Shown: positions 41,057 to 55,274, counted from the stretch's first letter. The stretch: 64,000 bases of DNA from Atrichornis clamosus (GCA_013400975.1 WBMZ01014175.1:340-64339), one strand, 5' to 3'. Program-made: numbers and translations. The notes: a model not told the origin generated them from the letters alone.

Positions 41057-41094
41057 GACTTGGTACACGACTTTGGTACATGACTTTGGTGCCT
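41057..41094. repeat. 12-13-bp tandem, three units
   Basis: Units GACTTGGTACAC, GACTTTGGTACAT and GACTTTGGTGCCT follow each other directly. Confidence 0.7.
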
Positions 41095-42534
41095 GGAACA
41101 GGCCCTGGAAACTTGTCAAGGGTGCTGAGGAATCCTGAATTAGTATTACAGATGGCCATCAAATTCATGGATAGACCTTGTGTCACCTGTCACTGTACAA
41201 TCCCATTAGCTACTCACAACTTTCTAGAAATTCTGTCATTTTGTTCATGTTTGGTCCAGCTCTCAGTTTACTGCTCTTTGGGGAAAATGATGACCGTGTC
41301 TTTTCAGTTGCAGATTATCTTCCTGAACTTACACAGGTTCTGGTTTGTGTGGACTGGCTGCCCGTGTATGGAGAGCAGTTGGTGAGTCTTCAAGAGGTAT
41401 GTTTACAAGTTTTTCATTGTTTCTGCACCAACAAAGGCATGCAAAAGTAATACTATTGCAGAGTTTTGGATTTGGGCCAGTGTTTCTTGCTTCTGGCTTC
41501 ACCCATAACATCTGGGAAGCTGAAGCAATGCCAGAGGAATATGGTTTATAGGACAAGGTAGCTTCTGCCTAACCATGTCCCTGCACACCTACCTCTGAAA
41601 ATATGTGTGCTTAACCGGCCGCATGCCCAAGTGACTATGGTGGGCACTCAAGACTCCAGTTTCCAGTCTTCCCTCCTTCCCACATGTTCATGGCTCCTCT
41701 CTGATCTGCAACCTATGCTCCAGCTTTCTCCAGCCTCTCTGTAGTTGCAAGAATCCCTGTCCCACATCTTTATCAGAAAGCCTCGTCTTAATACCTGCTG
41801 TACTCTTAATAGCTATTAGAAAACAGATTGGATACAAAATAGCTCTCTCAAGGACAAAGACAAGTGACAAGGGACTGAAAGTTTTTATATAGACAGTTTA
41901 AGTGCTACTATATCTGTGAGTCCTCACCGGTTGGGTTTTACTGAGTGCGCACAGGTTTGGCTGCCTGATTTATTTGGGCAAGGAATTAGGCTTGTGACTT
42001 GATTCTGATGTAGCATTGAAAGAAAGTCTGGGTAAAGTTTCAGAGGGAAAAGATCTATGCATTTGTGGGAGAAGTATCTTAACCAACATAATCAGCACAG
42101 AGTCTGATGAGATGATTAAAGAAAGAGGACCTAGCTCCTAACTTACGTGCCTTAGGAGACAAGTAAATTAGGCAAATAAGGTGACATGTCCTCTTTAATA
42201 TTACATAGAACTGATCAAGACAAATAATTAATTTAATCATAACTAGGTTATACAGTCTCTTAAGACATTCAATTTTCTCCAGCTGGTATAGGGTCTCTAG
42301 GTAATTAATGGAAAGTTATGTTTACCAGAAAATGTATGACATGGCTGAAGATTAGTTTTTCCTGAGACTCTGAAATCAGAGTGTAACCTCCATGTCTTGC
42401 ACAACTGGAACAAATGAAGAGCCAACTAACTTGTAGTCCAACCAGAGAGATAAGTGCTAGATCTATCAAGATAATAATAGCGAGCTCTCTTAGGTTGGGT
42501 CCCTAATGTACAACCCAAGCGTGGTCGCCATTAA

Positions 42535-42550
42535 ATGAATGAATGAATAT
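42535..42550. repeat. (GAAT)n microsatellite
   Basis: Three to four ATGA/GAAT units, running into a degenerate AAATAAAC stretch up to about 42570. Confidence 0.65.
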
Positions 42551-44339
42551 ATAAATAAACAAATAATAAAAGAAAAGAGACAAAAGCAAACAGTTAGATT
42601 TAAGGAATTAAGTAGGGTTTTTTTCTTTGTATTTTCTTTAGATTTTCTTAGCTGGACCAAACTAGTTAAATAATTTCATAATTATTCTTGTTGCTGAGTT
42701 TTTTCAAAATGTGCCTCCTAACTAATGAGTTTGAAATATAAAACTTTTGGAGCTGAATGATATAATCCCATCCTTCCCAGCATAGTTTAGGTATTTTCTA
42801 AAATTTCTATGAACACCACTTTATGCTCAAAAGTTTTACAATGTCTTTTTTTCTGTCTTTCCACCTATTTGGCTACTCATCCATTATTTTGCCAATTTTT
42901 GCCAAATGTATTTCACAGTTATTCGTTAATGGCTAATGATTTAAATATCTGTAGATATTTGTTTCTAGCCTTTAAGAGGATGATTTGATGAAAGAAGGGA
43001 ATTTCTTATCTAACCAGCTGCCAAATTTTGTTTTTTTATTTCAAACTTTGCATTGCACTGATTTGAATCTGAATTTCTGTTTGGCTTCACTACCTTGCCC
43101 AGAGAGGTGAGATTGTGACAGAAATTTAAACCTTTGATGAACTAACTACTTGGTTCTCAACATACAATTTCTTCACACATTTAGGGACGATCCAAGTCAC
43201 ATCTGAATTTACTTTAGATAGAAAACTTGTGTATCTATTTTCTCCCTTAAAAAATAGATGTATTATTTGAAGTCTGTCCACTGATGATGCTTGCATATGA
43301 CTGTGTGCTATGGTACCAAATGCCAAATATGCAGTGTACATACAGTTTTTCTGATAGCCTGTAATAAAACAACATATATTTTGTGAACTTAAAAAATTGC
43401 ATTGCAAAAAGACATTGTCATTGAAGTGACATTCAGGGCTATCACACGACTTCAAAGACAAATCTAACTGGAGGATATATTTGACTGTACAGTAAGGAAA
43501 AATAGATATGGTAAAATAAACAAGCCTTGTCACATTACATTTCCCACAAATAAATCACAATAACGAAGGCTTGTCTTTCCTGTTCTCACAGCCAGGAAAA
43601 TGTTCACTTAGAGATGTAGTCATCAATGGCGAATACCTAAATAAATACTTAAATGCATAAACATTTTCTTTTTGATGTGTGTAAGATCCAGGTGGATTTT
43701 CCATACCTGCTGTAGTCTCTTTCACTGTTAATAAAACTCACTCTGACTCACCAATTTGGAGGAAAAAGAAAATGTTCAATATATGATTTCATCTAATACA
43801 CTTAGAAAGTGTTCTGTTTCTCTCATAAAATAGAGACAGATGATGCCAGTAGTTTTGTACTTATGCAACAGTAGGCAAGCTCTACAAGAGTTCGTTAAGA
43901 TCTCTCTGCTCTAAGCCAACAGAGATGAGTTTAGGTTCACATGATTTCCCTTCTTTTTAAATTGTAATGCGTAGTAAGACATTAATTTGGCTTGCATTGT
44001 GTTCCTTCTATTCTTCTTAACAGCAAATCCACTTGTATTTTCTTTTAAAAGCTAATTTTCAGTGCAGTTTAGTCACAGATGTACTGCAGTTGACCTAATT
44101 CTACTCTCACCCACACCATTGTTAAACTATTAAAAGGAAAAGTTTCAATATTTCTTAATAATATTTCCATTAATGAAGATCAGTGCATGTTATATCAGTT
44201 AATAAGTCAGTGATATCAAATGGGATCCATAAGATAATGTTTTTACTTATTTTCTGCATGACCGAATTTAAAGATGCTTCTGTTTTTTGAAAGACATCTC
44301 TAAATTCAGTTGAGATGGGGAGATGTCACAGGATTCACT

Positions 44340-44415
44340 ATCACAGAACCACTGAATATTCTGAGTTGGAAGAGACCCATTAGGGTCATCAAGTTGAACT
44401 CTTGAGTGAAATACT
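44340..44415 (-). mobile_element. Short CR1 3' tail fragment
   Basis: TCACAGAACCACTGAATATT, GAGTTGGAAGAGACCCATTA and GGTCATCAAGTTGAACTC on the plus strand match the inverted last 70-80 bp of avian CR1. Only this scrap remains. Confidence 0.8.
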
Positions 44416-47400
44416 CAGCAATTAATCTAATTTTCTGTAGATGGCATAGTGCCTTTTCCCTGTGGGCATGCACCATGCCAATAGATGTATCTGGTCCTCA
44501 CTTTCCAGTCACTAACGCAGCCCAAGGAGGTGGGAGTCAAAGCTGAGGGAGATATTCTGGATGAGAGGTATAATGGCTTCATTGTTATTAAAACCAGTAT
44601 AAGATACTGGTTGTATAAGATAAAGATTAGATACATGAGTAAGTACAGTTATATCAGCTACTTTTTGTACTTATTCTCTCAGAAATCTGTTTTTACACTT
44701 TAAAAAAAAATTGAAAAATGTATTTTGGTTTCTTTCATTGTAGTAATTTCCTCATTTTGTCTCTAACTAGGATAAGAATAAAAACTGTGTCTCACTTTTC
44801 AGGCTGACAAAACAAAGTCAGTGATAGATCCCAGAAGAGCTGCAGATATTTGAATTTGACCAAAATACTGACTTTTATCAGTAATGATGGATTGTTCTTA
44901 TTTTCTTTGTTTTTATTTTTGATGTGGATTATGCACTTTTTGAAGTTTTTTTTTTTTAATGGAATAAAACAGAGCTGAATGATTTACTTAATAGAAAGTA
45001 TAATTTCTTGAGTGGTCACGTATAATTTCATCAATATTATTCTCTCCCTGAATAGAGCTCTGTAAAGTAGAGAACCTGCAAATGTTTTCTGATTTCTCTT
45101 GCTGCTTATCTGTTTATTCTGAATGGTGGTTTAAAAATAGATAGCTTTACAGCTCCTGTAAAGATTCTAGTTTATCCGATGTCTGAAGAAGTGATTGTAA
45201 ATTTAAATGGAAGTGATCTACTTTACTGGGAGAACTCTTTACACAGAACTGTATTCCCTGAGAATAAGACTATTACAGTTGGCAATGAAAATAGACCTGA
45301 GTTCCCTTCCTTCCCTGGTACTCACTTCAGGACATACTTACAGTTAGGAACAGTTCCTTTTTCAGTTTTTCTCCAACAAATGTAAACTATCCCAACTATC
45401 TGGTCTCTTCCTGCAAGAGTCAATTAAAAATACATATAAATTTATAGGTCCTAAAGAAATAATTAGTAGAGGTGCCTGACCTCTATTCAGGTTTGCAAAG
45501 TGTTATGAGTTAATTTTATAGTTTTTTGCTCTGGAATATGAAAAGAACAAGTTTATTTTGTGTTCTGTTTTGACTTTTTTTAAAAAAAATTAATTAAATA
45601 TAATTAAATTTAAATAAAATTTTTAGGAATTCAATATGTCTTTATCCCTGCAATTCTGGCAACATTATAAGTCAAAAAAAGAAAATGAACCTTTTAAAAA
45701 GATTGAAATTTAATCAAATATACATGGATGATTTCTATTGAAGCAGAGGAAAAAAATTTTCTGTGCATGAATTACCAAGCTAGTAAGGAAAGTCTTTTGC
45801 TAGTATTTGTATATATTATGATGTACAAACAGTGTGTTTCTTTTCTTTTCAAGTGGATGTAATAAAAATTGTTCTTGCATATTACCTGGGGCTTCTGCAT
45901 TCATGGCACAGTGTTTGTCCAGCTAGAGCTGTAATAAAAAAGAAAGCCTATTAGTATTTTTCTTGCAAATGAAGATCAATTTCTAATTACTAAAGATTAC
46001 ACTATCATCTGTTTTAATTGCTATATTGATTTTTTGAAAGATACTTAATAAGAAATATAAATGTATAAGTTATCTAAATAAGGGTTTGCACTCCCAAACC
46101 AGAAATTCCCAGATGCTGGCATCTAATAACAGTAAACATTGATCTAGATTGCCTGTGAAATCACCAAAGTAAAAAGATTAATTTTAACTCTCTCAAAAAA
46201 GATGAAGGCAATAGAACAGTACACTAAAAGTGACTCTTATTCCTTGTATTTGAAAGTATTATTATTTTTGGTTCTGCTAATACACTAGCTGTAACTGACT
46301 CTATTTTTAAATATGCACACTGGATTAGAAATAGCTAATACTTGCTAGAAGTAGGACAACACCTGTGTTCTTCCACGGAATTTGATTTACTTATTATCTG
46401 TGGAGTGGAGTAGCTCAGCCTAACCATCCCAATCTGCTTTCAAAGACAAAATTCAGATGAAAACATTTTAAAATCCTTAATCTGCTTTGATAGAAGAATA
46501 TTCATGGTTTTGAAGTAGCATCTTTCTTCTCACATGTCAATAGGGAAGTACTTGCGTTGGAAAGTCATCCCTTCAAATTTCTGTTAGGAAGGGAGGTAAT
46601 TCTCAAGGCTCTAATTTAAACTAAGGCGTCACTAAACTAAACGATGAATGAAATATCTATCCACAAATAGCACTGTACCAGAGAACTGTCACTTTATGGT
46701 TCCTGTTATATTTTTATGTCCTTAAAAAATTCTTTCTCTACAGAGTTTCAATGCTTTCAATGGGCGTTCAATAAATTAGTGAAGAGCAATAAGAAGTGTG
46801 TGATGGAACACCACTATTTCAGTATACTTTAATTCAGCTGAATAAGCTGAGTCACTGAATTCATTGCTATTTATTGCATGACTTTATTGATAAAACTTGA
46901 AAATGTATTTCAAGTTCTAATTTTTTATTTTGTCTTATTCCAGAATAGATAGTTTTGAGTTTTAAAAAAACCCTCAGGACTATACCAAGAAAAAAACCCC
47001 AAACCACTAGTAACCATAACACTGATATAATACAAATTTAGTTATTCTAAAAAAGGTGCAAACATGATGCATTGGAATAATGTGGTTCCAACAAAATATT
47101 TTTCTCTTTCAAGACAGGAAGTTTCATTTTCTTAGCTTTTTTATATTACTGCGAAAGAAAACCATTTGCAAGGATGAATACATCTCTATTCTCTTTTAAA
47201 ATTTTTTCATTAAAGAGCTGTTTGAGCAATTTAAGCCTGCAGTATATATAAAAACACAGATAAGTATACAAATTAAATAAGACTCCATTTTTTTCCCGAG
47301 TAACCCTTTGCTGAAAGATAGGTTGTCTGACCATATACTATGGAAGTGTTAATAGCACAAACAACATGAAAAAGCAAATGTTTGTATATCCCTTAGTAAG

Positions 47401-48471
47401 AAACACCAGTCAAAATACAGTATCTTACCAACAATATGTCTAGAAGTTCAGATGTTCATTAAACCATATAAATGCAAAGTAAATTTGAAAATATTTTTCT
47501 TACATAGTAGTCAAACAAAAAGGAATAGAACTTTTTTTTTGTTAATGTAAAGATTTCAAAGAGTTCTGCAAGTACTTGGATTTTTATGTCACATTATAAT
47601 ATTCCACTGGGAGCATGAGTTTGCTTAATTCTCTCCTATAGACCTGGTTTTCCATGAGTGTATTTTCTGTGCTGTAGAACCTGTCTCTATGAAAGTAGTC
47701 AAAAAGTAATTTCAATGACACTGCATGTAATGAAAAATAAGGATTCTGTGCAGAATAAAGATGGCAATATGGTCTGTGTAGTTCCCATAAAATAAGTAAA
47801 TGAACACTAGAGAATATCTGTAGGTTTAAGATTTCAGGATAATGCCAGCATTTTCCATGGAAATATGACCATTACCACACCAGTAAACCCAACTGTTAGA
47901 AAGCCAGCTTTTGTGTGGTGAAACAAAACACCAGGACAAACCCAAGAAAACCAGGGAAGGCTCATTAAAAACTTCAATCAATTGCAGTAAACAAAGACGA
48001 CACTTTCCTGTTTCCTGGGTATTTCAGTTCTTAAGCCATTTGATTTACCATGGAATAAAGACGTGAAGCCAAAAGCAGGACACTTACAGGAATCATTTTC
48101 TAGGCTCTATTGCTGCACTAGGACAGAATCTTCTGTATTTCTGCATCTTGCCCAGAACAACCCTGGACATGATGCAGTGGAAGCTGCCTATCCCAGAGAA
48201 TTCAGTCTTTGTGGTAGACAGGTATAGGGATTTTCAGAAAGAAAGTCAATCAATGCAAAGAGATTTTGTCTTTTTGTATATATGTGATTTCATTCACACC
48301 TTTGTCTAGATAAGATTACTTTGTTACAAAATTTATGAAACAGATGCAGATAAAATATTCTGCATGAACTTGAGTTATAACGCAACAAAAAAGGCTCTAT
48401 TAGTGACTTGTAGTAATTGAGAGATAAATTATGAAACTTCTTTCTATTACAGCAATATATTCAGCAGATGA
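44416..48471. other. AT-rich non-coding stretch, nothing recognised
   Basis: No exon, RNA gene or transposon is recognised. A very AT-rich patch of TTAAATATAATTAAATT type lies at 45580-45625. Open frames are all below 75 codons. Confidence 0.55.
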
Positions 48472-48937
48472 ACTCTGGGGCGCAGTAGAGGACCTCAAGG
48501 CCTTCTTTCCTCCTCACCCCACCCCACCAGTAAGGGGCTGGGGGTGCTCAAGAACTTAGAAGGGGACATAGCCAGAACAACAGCCACCAACCGACCAAAG
48601 GGCAATTCCATACCATATGGAATCATACTCAGCTGGGGAGACAAGAAGAAGGAAGAGGGTGACATTCGGAATAATGGTGTTTGTTTTCCCAAGTCACAGG
48701 TGTGCTGGAGTGCCTCTTTCCTGGGAGTGGCTGAACACCTGTCTCCCATGGGAAGTGGTGAATTAATTCCTTGTCTGCTTTGATTACATGCATGGTTTTG
48801 CTTTCCCTATTAGACTGTCCTTATCTCAACCCACAAGGAGTTTTCTGACTTTTCTTTTCCTATTATCTCCAAAATCCCACTGAGGGGGAAGGGAATGGAT
48901 GGCTGCATGAGGCTGTTAACGGCTGGGGTTAAACCAG
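48472..48937 (+). mobile_element. Diverged, 5'-truncated solo LTR, same family as 23.75 kb
   Basis: Colinear with the LTR at 23751-24334 and in the same orientation. Shared landmarks in order are a ...GGGGCTGGGGGTG-like block, CCAAAGGGCAATTCCATACC, TTTCCTGGGAGTGGCTGAAC, GGGAAGT, TTATCTCAACCCAC and a GGGGAAGGGAATGGATGGCTG block near the end. It ends near 48937 after GGGGTTAAACCA. The first 150 bp or so of the other copy, including the TG end, is missing, and no TATA box remains at the equivalent place. No flanking duplication is visible. It is clearly more decayed than the 23.75-kb copy or belongs to a different subfamily. Confidence 0.8.
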
Positions 48938-51900
48938 ATATAGCAATAATATTTGGAAGAAAAAAATGACAAATATGTAACAGACAAATTCAATGCATTT
49001 GAAACAGATTCACAGTATGCTGAAGTAAATCCTGCCTGCCAAAAAGTGTGCTTGTTCTTGTTGTGTTTCTTCATTTGCCTTTAAATGCCTGAAGTAAACA
49101 AATTCTTTTCTAAAACCTGTTTGAACAGTCTACATAAAACAGTGAAAACCAAAACAAATAATTGCAGTTTAAACAATGGAAGAGTATATGTTCATGTTTG
49201 TTTCCCTGTCTTTATTCAAAGTATGTTTTTCTGTCATAACTTATCTACCCAAAGAAAAAACCTGGTCTGTAATTATCTGACTTGACTGGACAGAACTGTA
49301 CAAATTTTGCAGGCTGTTTATAACCCATTCTACTGTGTGTGTGTTTTTCATAATAGGAAACAACAAAGCACTCATTGGTAATCCAGGAAAAGATTTAAAT
49401 TTTTTTTTGCCTTGGTTCTTATTTTACAAATTTTTACTATGTTAAAAGTAGATTCTTGGGAACATCTTACACCACACATCAAGAATTAGATGAAAAAGTG
49501 TTGTCATAGCCAAAAAGCTGACTAGCTTATTCCCTTGTGTTAAAGACAGAATTTAAAACAGTTTTAAAAGCTCCTACAGTAACTAAAGGGAATAGAGCAC
49601 TTATTGTGGGCAGCAGTTTCTTAGAGAGGTTCTCTTTACCCATTAATAACAGAATTCTTGAATGATACCTTTGTGTCTCTTCAATGGTATCTGGTAGAAG
49701 GTAGGAAAGATGGAAGAGGTTGGAACTCCATGTTCTCTTCCTGCCAGAGGTGTTGAGAAGCTGCGGTAGCTCTACACATTAAGATATCTAGAAAAGCAGA
49801 GTGAATGAACAAAGTTAAATCCTGATAAAAACTGCAATGTTGAAGAACTAATGACTGACTTAAAAAAGACATTTAGGTTCTTTCTCTTTTCTTAGCAAAG
49901 TAAAAACATGGCAAGTATTCCACCAAATGAGTAAGAAAGCTTGTTCCTTGATACTATGCTTGTATTGCTATCAATAACAATAGCTAAAATTATTGCAATA
50001 CTAATTGCTTTGTTATCACATTATTCTGATGGTTTTGGCAGTTGGAGAAAACTTATTTTACGATGAAAAAATTCATCCTCTGCCTTGGAATCGATAGGTC
50101 CTGCTTAGCCTGGATGTCTAGGATTAAACTAAGGTTAGCTAAAAGGATACCTTGGATTACTATCCCCAGTTATGGACTACAGTCTGCTTGTACTAAGCTC
50201 TCTCTAAACAACTTGAATGTAAATAGAAAAAAACCCCACTTTTTCTAATGCAGCCCACTCCCCTCTGATACTATTGCTGATTGATATTGCATGCATAAAT
50301 ATTACCTCCTGTTTCAAATTCAATACACACAATATCAAAAATATGACGGTTTTTGCACTTTTGTTCTCATCCATCTGTTCATCTCCTATAATAAGCAAAC
50401 ATTCTAAATCTTAGAGTTGCAGTCTGCTTTCCCTTCAAAAGTCCGTCAAGAATCACACCCAGAAACTTAAACGTCCATATAAGCACGAAACAGAGTACAA
50501 AGTGTAGTATTTCTAACCAAAGGCATCCTGTGCTTGTGAGAGCGAAGCAGAGAAGCCTTGTTGACAAAGCATTACATGTTCAGCATGGGTGACTGCACTG
50601 GCACATATTCCGGACTCATGTGCTGGGTAAGGAGCATGGACTGTCACTGCCATGGATTTTCATTCAGGAGTGTTCACCGAACATTCTCAGCCTTGTGCAG
50701 TACCTCTGTTGAGTGCTTTGTTGTTTGAATCCGTCCCCGACATTTTGTGAGTAGAGGCTTCTAGTGAAGCTTCTTAATGGGTCTGGCCACTAGACACTGA
50801 GAGGAACATAAAGGGTCAGAAAATACTGAAAACAACATAAAATAGTGTCAACACAGTAACTGAAAATTATCTCATGCATTATGACCAAAACCCACCTCTT
50901 TAAAATCTAAAGTATCAAACAAAGTGAAAACTGTAACCAATAGTGACTCAGAACACGTTGTAATTAATCATCTTGTCAAGTGATAGACTATGGGGCCTAT
51001 TGAAACATTACTGAAAAAATTTAAAAACTGATCCAATAGAAGTTGATAATGTTTATTTTTATTTTTAAAAGAGGCATTCCAGAACTAGCGACTTGAAAAG
51101 TTTTCTAAATTCAAGTCCCTAATATGCTATGTAATGACAACATGAGACAGTACATTTTGTTGTTGATTTCAAGATGGTAATTCAGTATTACTAACACTTC
51201 TTCTGGCTTACTACCTATTTTATCTGATATTATAGAAGTGCCTTTGAATTCATTTATGGCTATTGTTGAGAGTGAATTAATCACCTTGAAAATATTAAAT
51301 TTATTTGGACATTCAGTAGAGAAGATGTTTAAAGTTAATATCCCTTGAATAATTTGCTAAGAAAGTCTTATATAATATATCATATGTCATAGCTAGCAGT
51401 ATCTTTGTTTTTTCATTATGTTATGTTCAAACTAAAACTGTGTGAAATTACTTGCAAGAGAGTAGAGTTAATTTCTCCATGAGACTTCCTAAGGACACCT
51501 AGGTAGTAAAGTTGTCATATCCCTTATTTATTGATAAGTGTAGCAATGACTCTTGCAAGAATTAAACATACTCTGCAAAATCATTGTGACCCCACATCTT
51601 ATTCCAATAAAAAGACAGCTCAGACCTCACTGAAAATCATCACTCATCCTATTTTGTAAAGCTCCCTTAAGTTTTCCTGCTTTTAGTTTCCAGATTTTTC
51701 ATATAAAGCTCAATGTGATATGGTGTCGAACACCTCAGCTCCATTATATGAGTGTTGAATATTCATCTAGGCAGATACAGACATGATCCAAAGAAAAGGT
51801 TACCAGTACTTACCAGCACTTGTCACACAAATGCCGAACTTCCAGGCTCCAAAATCAGAAGAACACTAGAAACAACCCTGTATATGGATGGCCTAACAAA

Positions 51901-52605
51901 GTCTTTTTCATTTGCAGAGGTGCAGTCTCACCATAGCACAGCTCTGGGACCTTAGGAGCTAGCTTGTGGATTTCCACATTATGTTCCTTTTGAAAATAAA
52001 AAGCTCTGCTGGGAATGAACTAGAGTATAAGCTGAGCACTGAAAAATCCAAAGATCTTCCCTGGAGAAACAGAGGGGCGTAAGATATCAGCCCCAATAGT
52101 GGTAGAAAAATCTAATGAAATTCAAATTTCTTTTATTGAATGTTATGTAGTTTTATCCTACAATTGAAAATAGAATAGATATTACATACTATAGGCATTT
52201 GGGATTAATAAAACAGAGAGAAAAACCCACAGTATATTGCATTTCTATCAAAAGTTCCTGATCAAGAGGGTTGCTGTGTGCAAAAGGATAAAAGACATTT
52301 TAAATAAGAATGTATTTTATCTGGTCAGTGTATTCAGTTTACCAAATCAAGTTTATATTCCTTTACAAAATCAAGGTGTCTTTTTTCTCTCAGACCAGCC
52401 CTACCTCAACTCCCTGTGCAGATGGTTCTTTACACGATTAAGACCAGGTATGCCTTGTAACAAGAAAGAAGGACGTTATATTGAATATTTAAGAAGCCGC
52501 TAATATTTATTTCCTTTTCATTTGTTTCCTGAAGTTTTCCAGCTCATTTCCAATATGTGTCTATGTCCATGTGACATCCCACCCTTAATGGGAAGATAGC
52601 ACACA
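48938..52605. other. AT-rich non-coding stretch, nothing recognised
   Basis: No exon, RNA gene or transposon is recognised. Open frames are all below 70 codons. Confidence 0.55.
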
Positions 52606-52652
52606 AGATTCATAGATGGTCGTGGTTGAAAGCAACTTCAAAAGTCAGAGGG
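52606..52652 (-). mobile_element. Possible tiny CR1 tail fragment
   Basis: GATTCATAGATGGTCGTGG followed by TTGAAAGCAACTTCAAAAGTCA resembles the inverted last 45 bp of CR1. It is too short to be certain. Confidence 0.4.
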
Positions 52653-52837
52653 TGTGCAAAAAACTTACAAAGTTTTGTTAGTAAATTATACACTTGGCAT
52701 GGAAATTGTTATAAATTAGTCCTTGATCTCCTAGTATAAGCACATGGAACTGGGTTTTTGATAAAGTGTAAACTGAAAGGAAAAAGAAAAAGAGAGAGAT
52801 TAATTAAAGAGTGCAAAAGCAAAAGGAAAGAATAAAG

Positions 52838-53390
52838 GAAGAAAGAGGGAAATCACCAGCCCTGGCTCCAGAGTCGATCCAGCTGATGGAATGTCCAGTA
52901 TGCTGGGGCATGTGCATGCCCAGGCTTCGAGGGGATAACTTTTCATAGATAAGTTTTCCTCACCCTGGAGATATGTTTCTTCCTTTCTATGCAAATTAGT
53001 TATCAAGCTCAATCCATTCTTCTAGATCTTTCTGGAAATGGATCAGAGAGCTAGGGGGGGCTTTGGTGGTCTTGATCCCATCATACAACCTACACTCCTC
53101 GACCTCGTTCCTGCGCTTGCACTGTACTGTGCTATGCTTGTCCCCAGGAGCCAGAACAAGGACAACTGCCCCAGGAAAGGGCTGCCCTACCTCTATCTGG
53201 GCCCCCTCTTCAGCCACACCCTGTTCTTTCTCCCACTGTGTTACTACACAGTTCTTGGTTGTTATGACCAACAATCCTTGGCTGGCTCTACAGACACCTG
53301 GCTATTGGGGTTTGAGGCATACACATTATCCCCCTTATCTTCTAGGCTTCTACAGTCCACTGGTAAGTATTTCTGGGTTATAATTAGCTT
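52838..53390 (-). mobile_element. Possible endogenous retroviral LTR (unclassified)
   Basis: A GC-richer block inside AT-rich DNA. On the minus strand it includes GAAGCCTGGGCATGCACATG, GATAACTAATTTGCATAGAA and CAGAAAGATCTAGAAGAATGG, words I associate with avian ERV terminal repeats. Open frames on both strands (137 codons plus at 53038-53451, 92 codons minus at 52996-53274) overlap heavily and show no family motif, so I do not call a gene. I could not define TG/CA ends or a target-site duplication. An old unrelated repeat is an alternative. Confidence 0.4.
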
Positions 53391-55274
53391 TTACACTCTA
53401 TTTCCAGCAGAAAAACAAAGCAGAATGAGGCTAATAATAATGCATATTTAAAGAAAAAAGTCTAAGTATTGTATCAAACTTGGCCATCTACTAGAGATCT
53501 CCGCTGACCAGATAAACGAGGCAATATTCTGTTTTAGGTTGAAGCAGTCTTCAGCAGGCTTACATGATCTGACATCTTGCAAATCATAATAAAATATTGA
53601 ATACCAAAACTAGCAAGAAATTTTCAGCATAGCTGTAGGTCTGAAAATAATTTGTATAGGCAGAATGTGATGGTAAGCAGAACCATCACAGCCCTCTTTA
53701 GAGTTGCTCACTTTAAAGCTTAAGGAATAAAAGAACTACACTTTCTAACAGTTGAGTTGGTGTAAAATTGAATTGGCCAAATTTTTATATCCTTCTTGCA
53801 TAAAGTAGCTACCTAATGTTTTCCATGTCACTGTAAGTGCTGTTATCCAGAAACTCCAGTAAAATATTTTACACAATGGACAGAATGGCATCATACTTTA
53901 GGATCTAGTGTGGCTTTAAAGGCAAATTGTGAATTTTTTCTTCCTGCTAAAAGCTATATTATTGTGCCAGTTCTAACACATTTACTCATTGATGGAAAAG
54001 AGATAACAGGCAAAGGATATTACTGTTAGAAAAGTGGGAGACTGCAATTATATCTAACCACTAAATTTTGACCAATATATATTAAAGGCAAAATCTTAAT
54101 CTACACATATTTGCCTAAATATAAGGCCGGCCGTATGATACTGAGGGATACTGATAGTTCATCTTGTATCCTGTATAAGAGCTTCCTCCATTTTGCCTTT
54201 TCAAAATTTGATCTGTAGCTTGTAGACTTTTACAGCCAGAAGTGGCACCTTTTATGTGCTCATTTTCTTTTTCCCTTTCCCTGTTCTTTTCTTCCTTCTT
54301 CCTCCCTGCTTCTCCCCGTCACATTTTCTCTTTCTTCTTTCCTCCATCCACTTTTTATTTTGGTATGTTTTATAGAGAAATATATGCGAAGAAGGACAAT
54401 TATATTGAGTCCTTCCAAAAGCAGCGCTTTCACAAAAGTTATCTGGCTTTGTATGACAGGAAATTAGTCTCCACATTTTTTTAATTCTACCACAATTACT
54501 GGATTACTCATCAGATTGCTGTAAACATGTGAATACACAGTTCAGCTAAATTGATTTTATAGCATTTTTTTTTAGCAATTAAGCACAAAAAAGGTTTGGA
54601 AAAGAATAGAAATTAATGTAAAATTTTCCAAGGAGAAAAAGACATATGATTTTTGGAGCAATGGTTAGCTCCTGGCATTCTGCACTTATTCATGCTCCCA
54701 TAGCAGTGCAGGTATGCTTACACATAGTTTATTTACCTATTCCTTGCTCTAAAAGGGGCAGAGACATTGGTAGAAAGTTTTTTATACTTGTCACTAGTCC
54801 ATCCGATCCACTCATGTAATTCCTGAGCTGCAGCAGTAAGAAGGCACTGGGGTATAATAAATCATAAAGATGACTTTTGGAATAGCTCCAAGCCCAGATG
54901 CTATTCAGTTTTTGGCCATTGGAATTATTTTGGGTAAAATTGGGATACTTAGTTACGTAGCAGACAAGTGTGAAAAGTGAGTTTCAGCCTAATGGCTACG
55001 GTGAAGAGCAGGGCTGAGAATAGGGCAGAACAGCAGAATTAATAGAATAATATGTGGGTTTTTTCCAATTGTATGATTCCACTATAAAATGAGCAAGAAG
55101 AAAAAGCTTACATATTTTTGGGTACACAGAAGGGAGTTTGATGAATGAATATTTAGGCTAGTACCCAAACGTTCACAAGCTGGCTGGCTGTACTTTGGAC
55201 AATTGGCATACAGACACTGAAGGATGGTCATCTGCTACAGAGACTGGAGAGTTCCCTTTGTTTAATCTTGATGT

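Larger units (their letters stand above)
38091..44339. other. AT-rich non-coding stretch
   Basis: No recognisable exon, RNA gene or transposon. It contains a 10-bp tandem (40148-40167), three 12-13-bp units (41057-41094), a GAAT microsatellite (42535-42550) and an 8-bp palindrome (42943-42960). The longest open frame of the window (135 codons, minus, 43126-43533) lies here and resembles no family I know. Confidence 0.55.

Noticed and set aside
54242..54484. Open frames rich in F/S (plus) and K/R (minus)
   Set aside because: They arise from a pyrimidine-rich tract; composition explains them.
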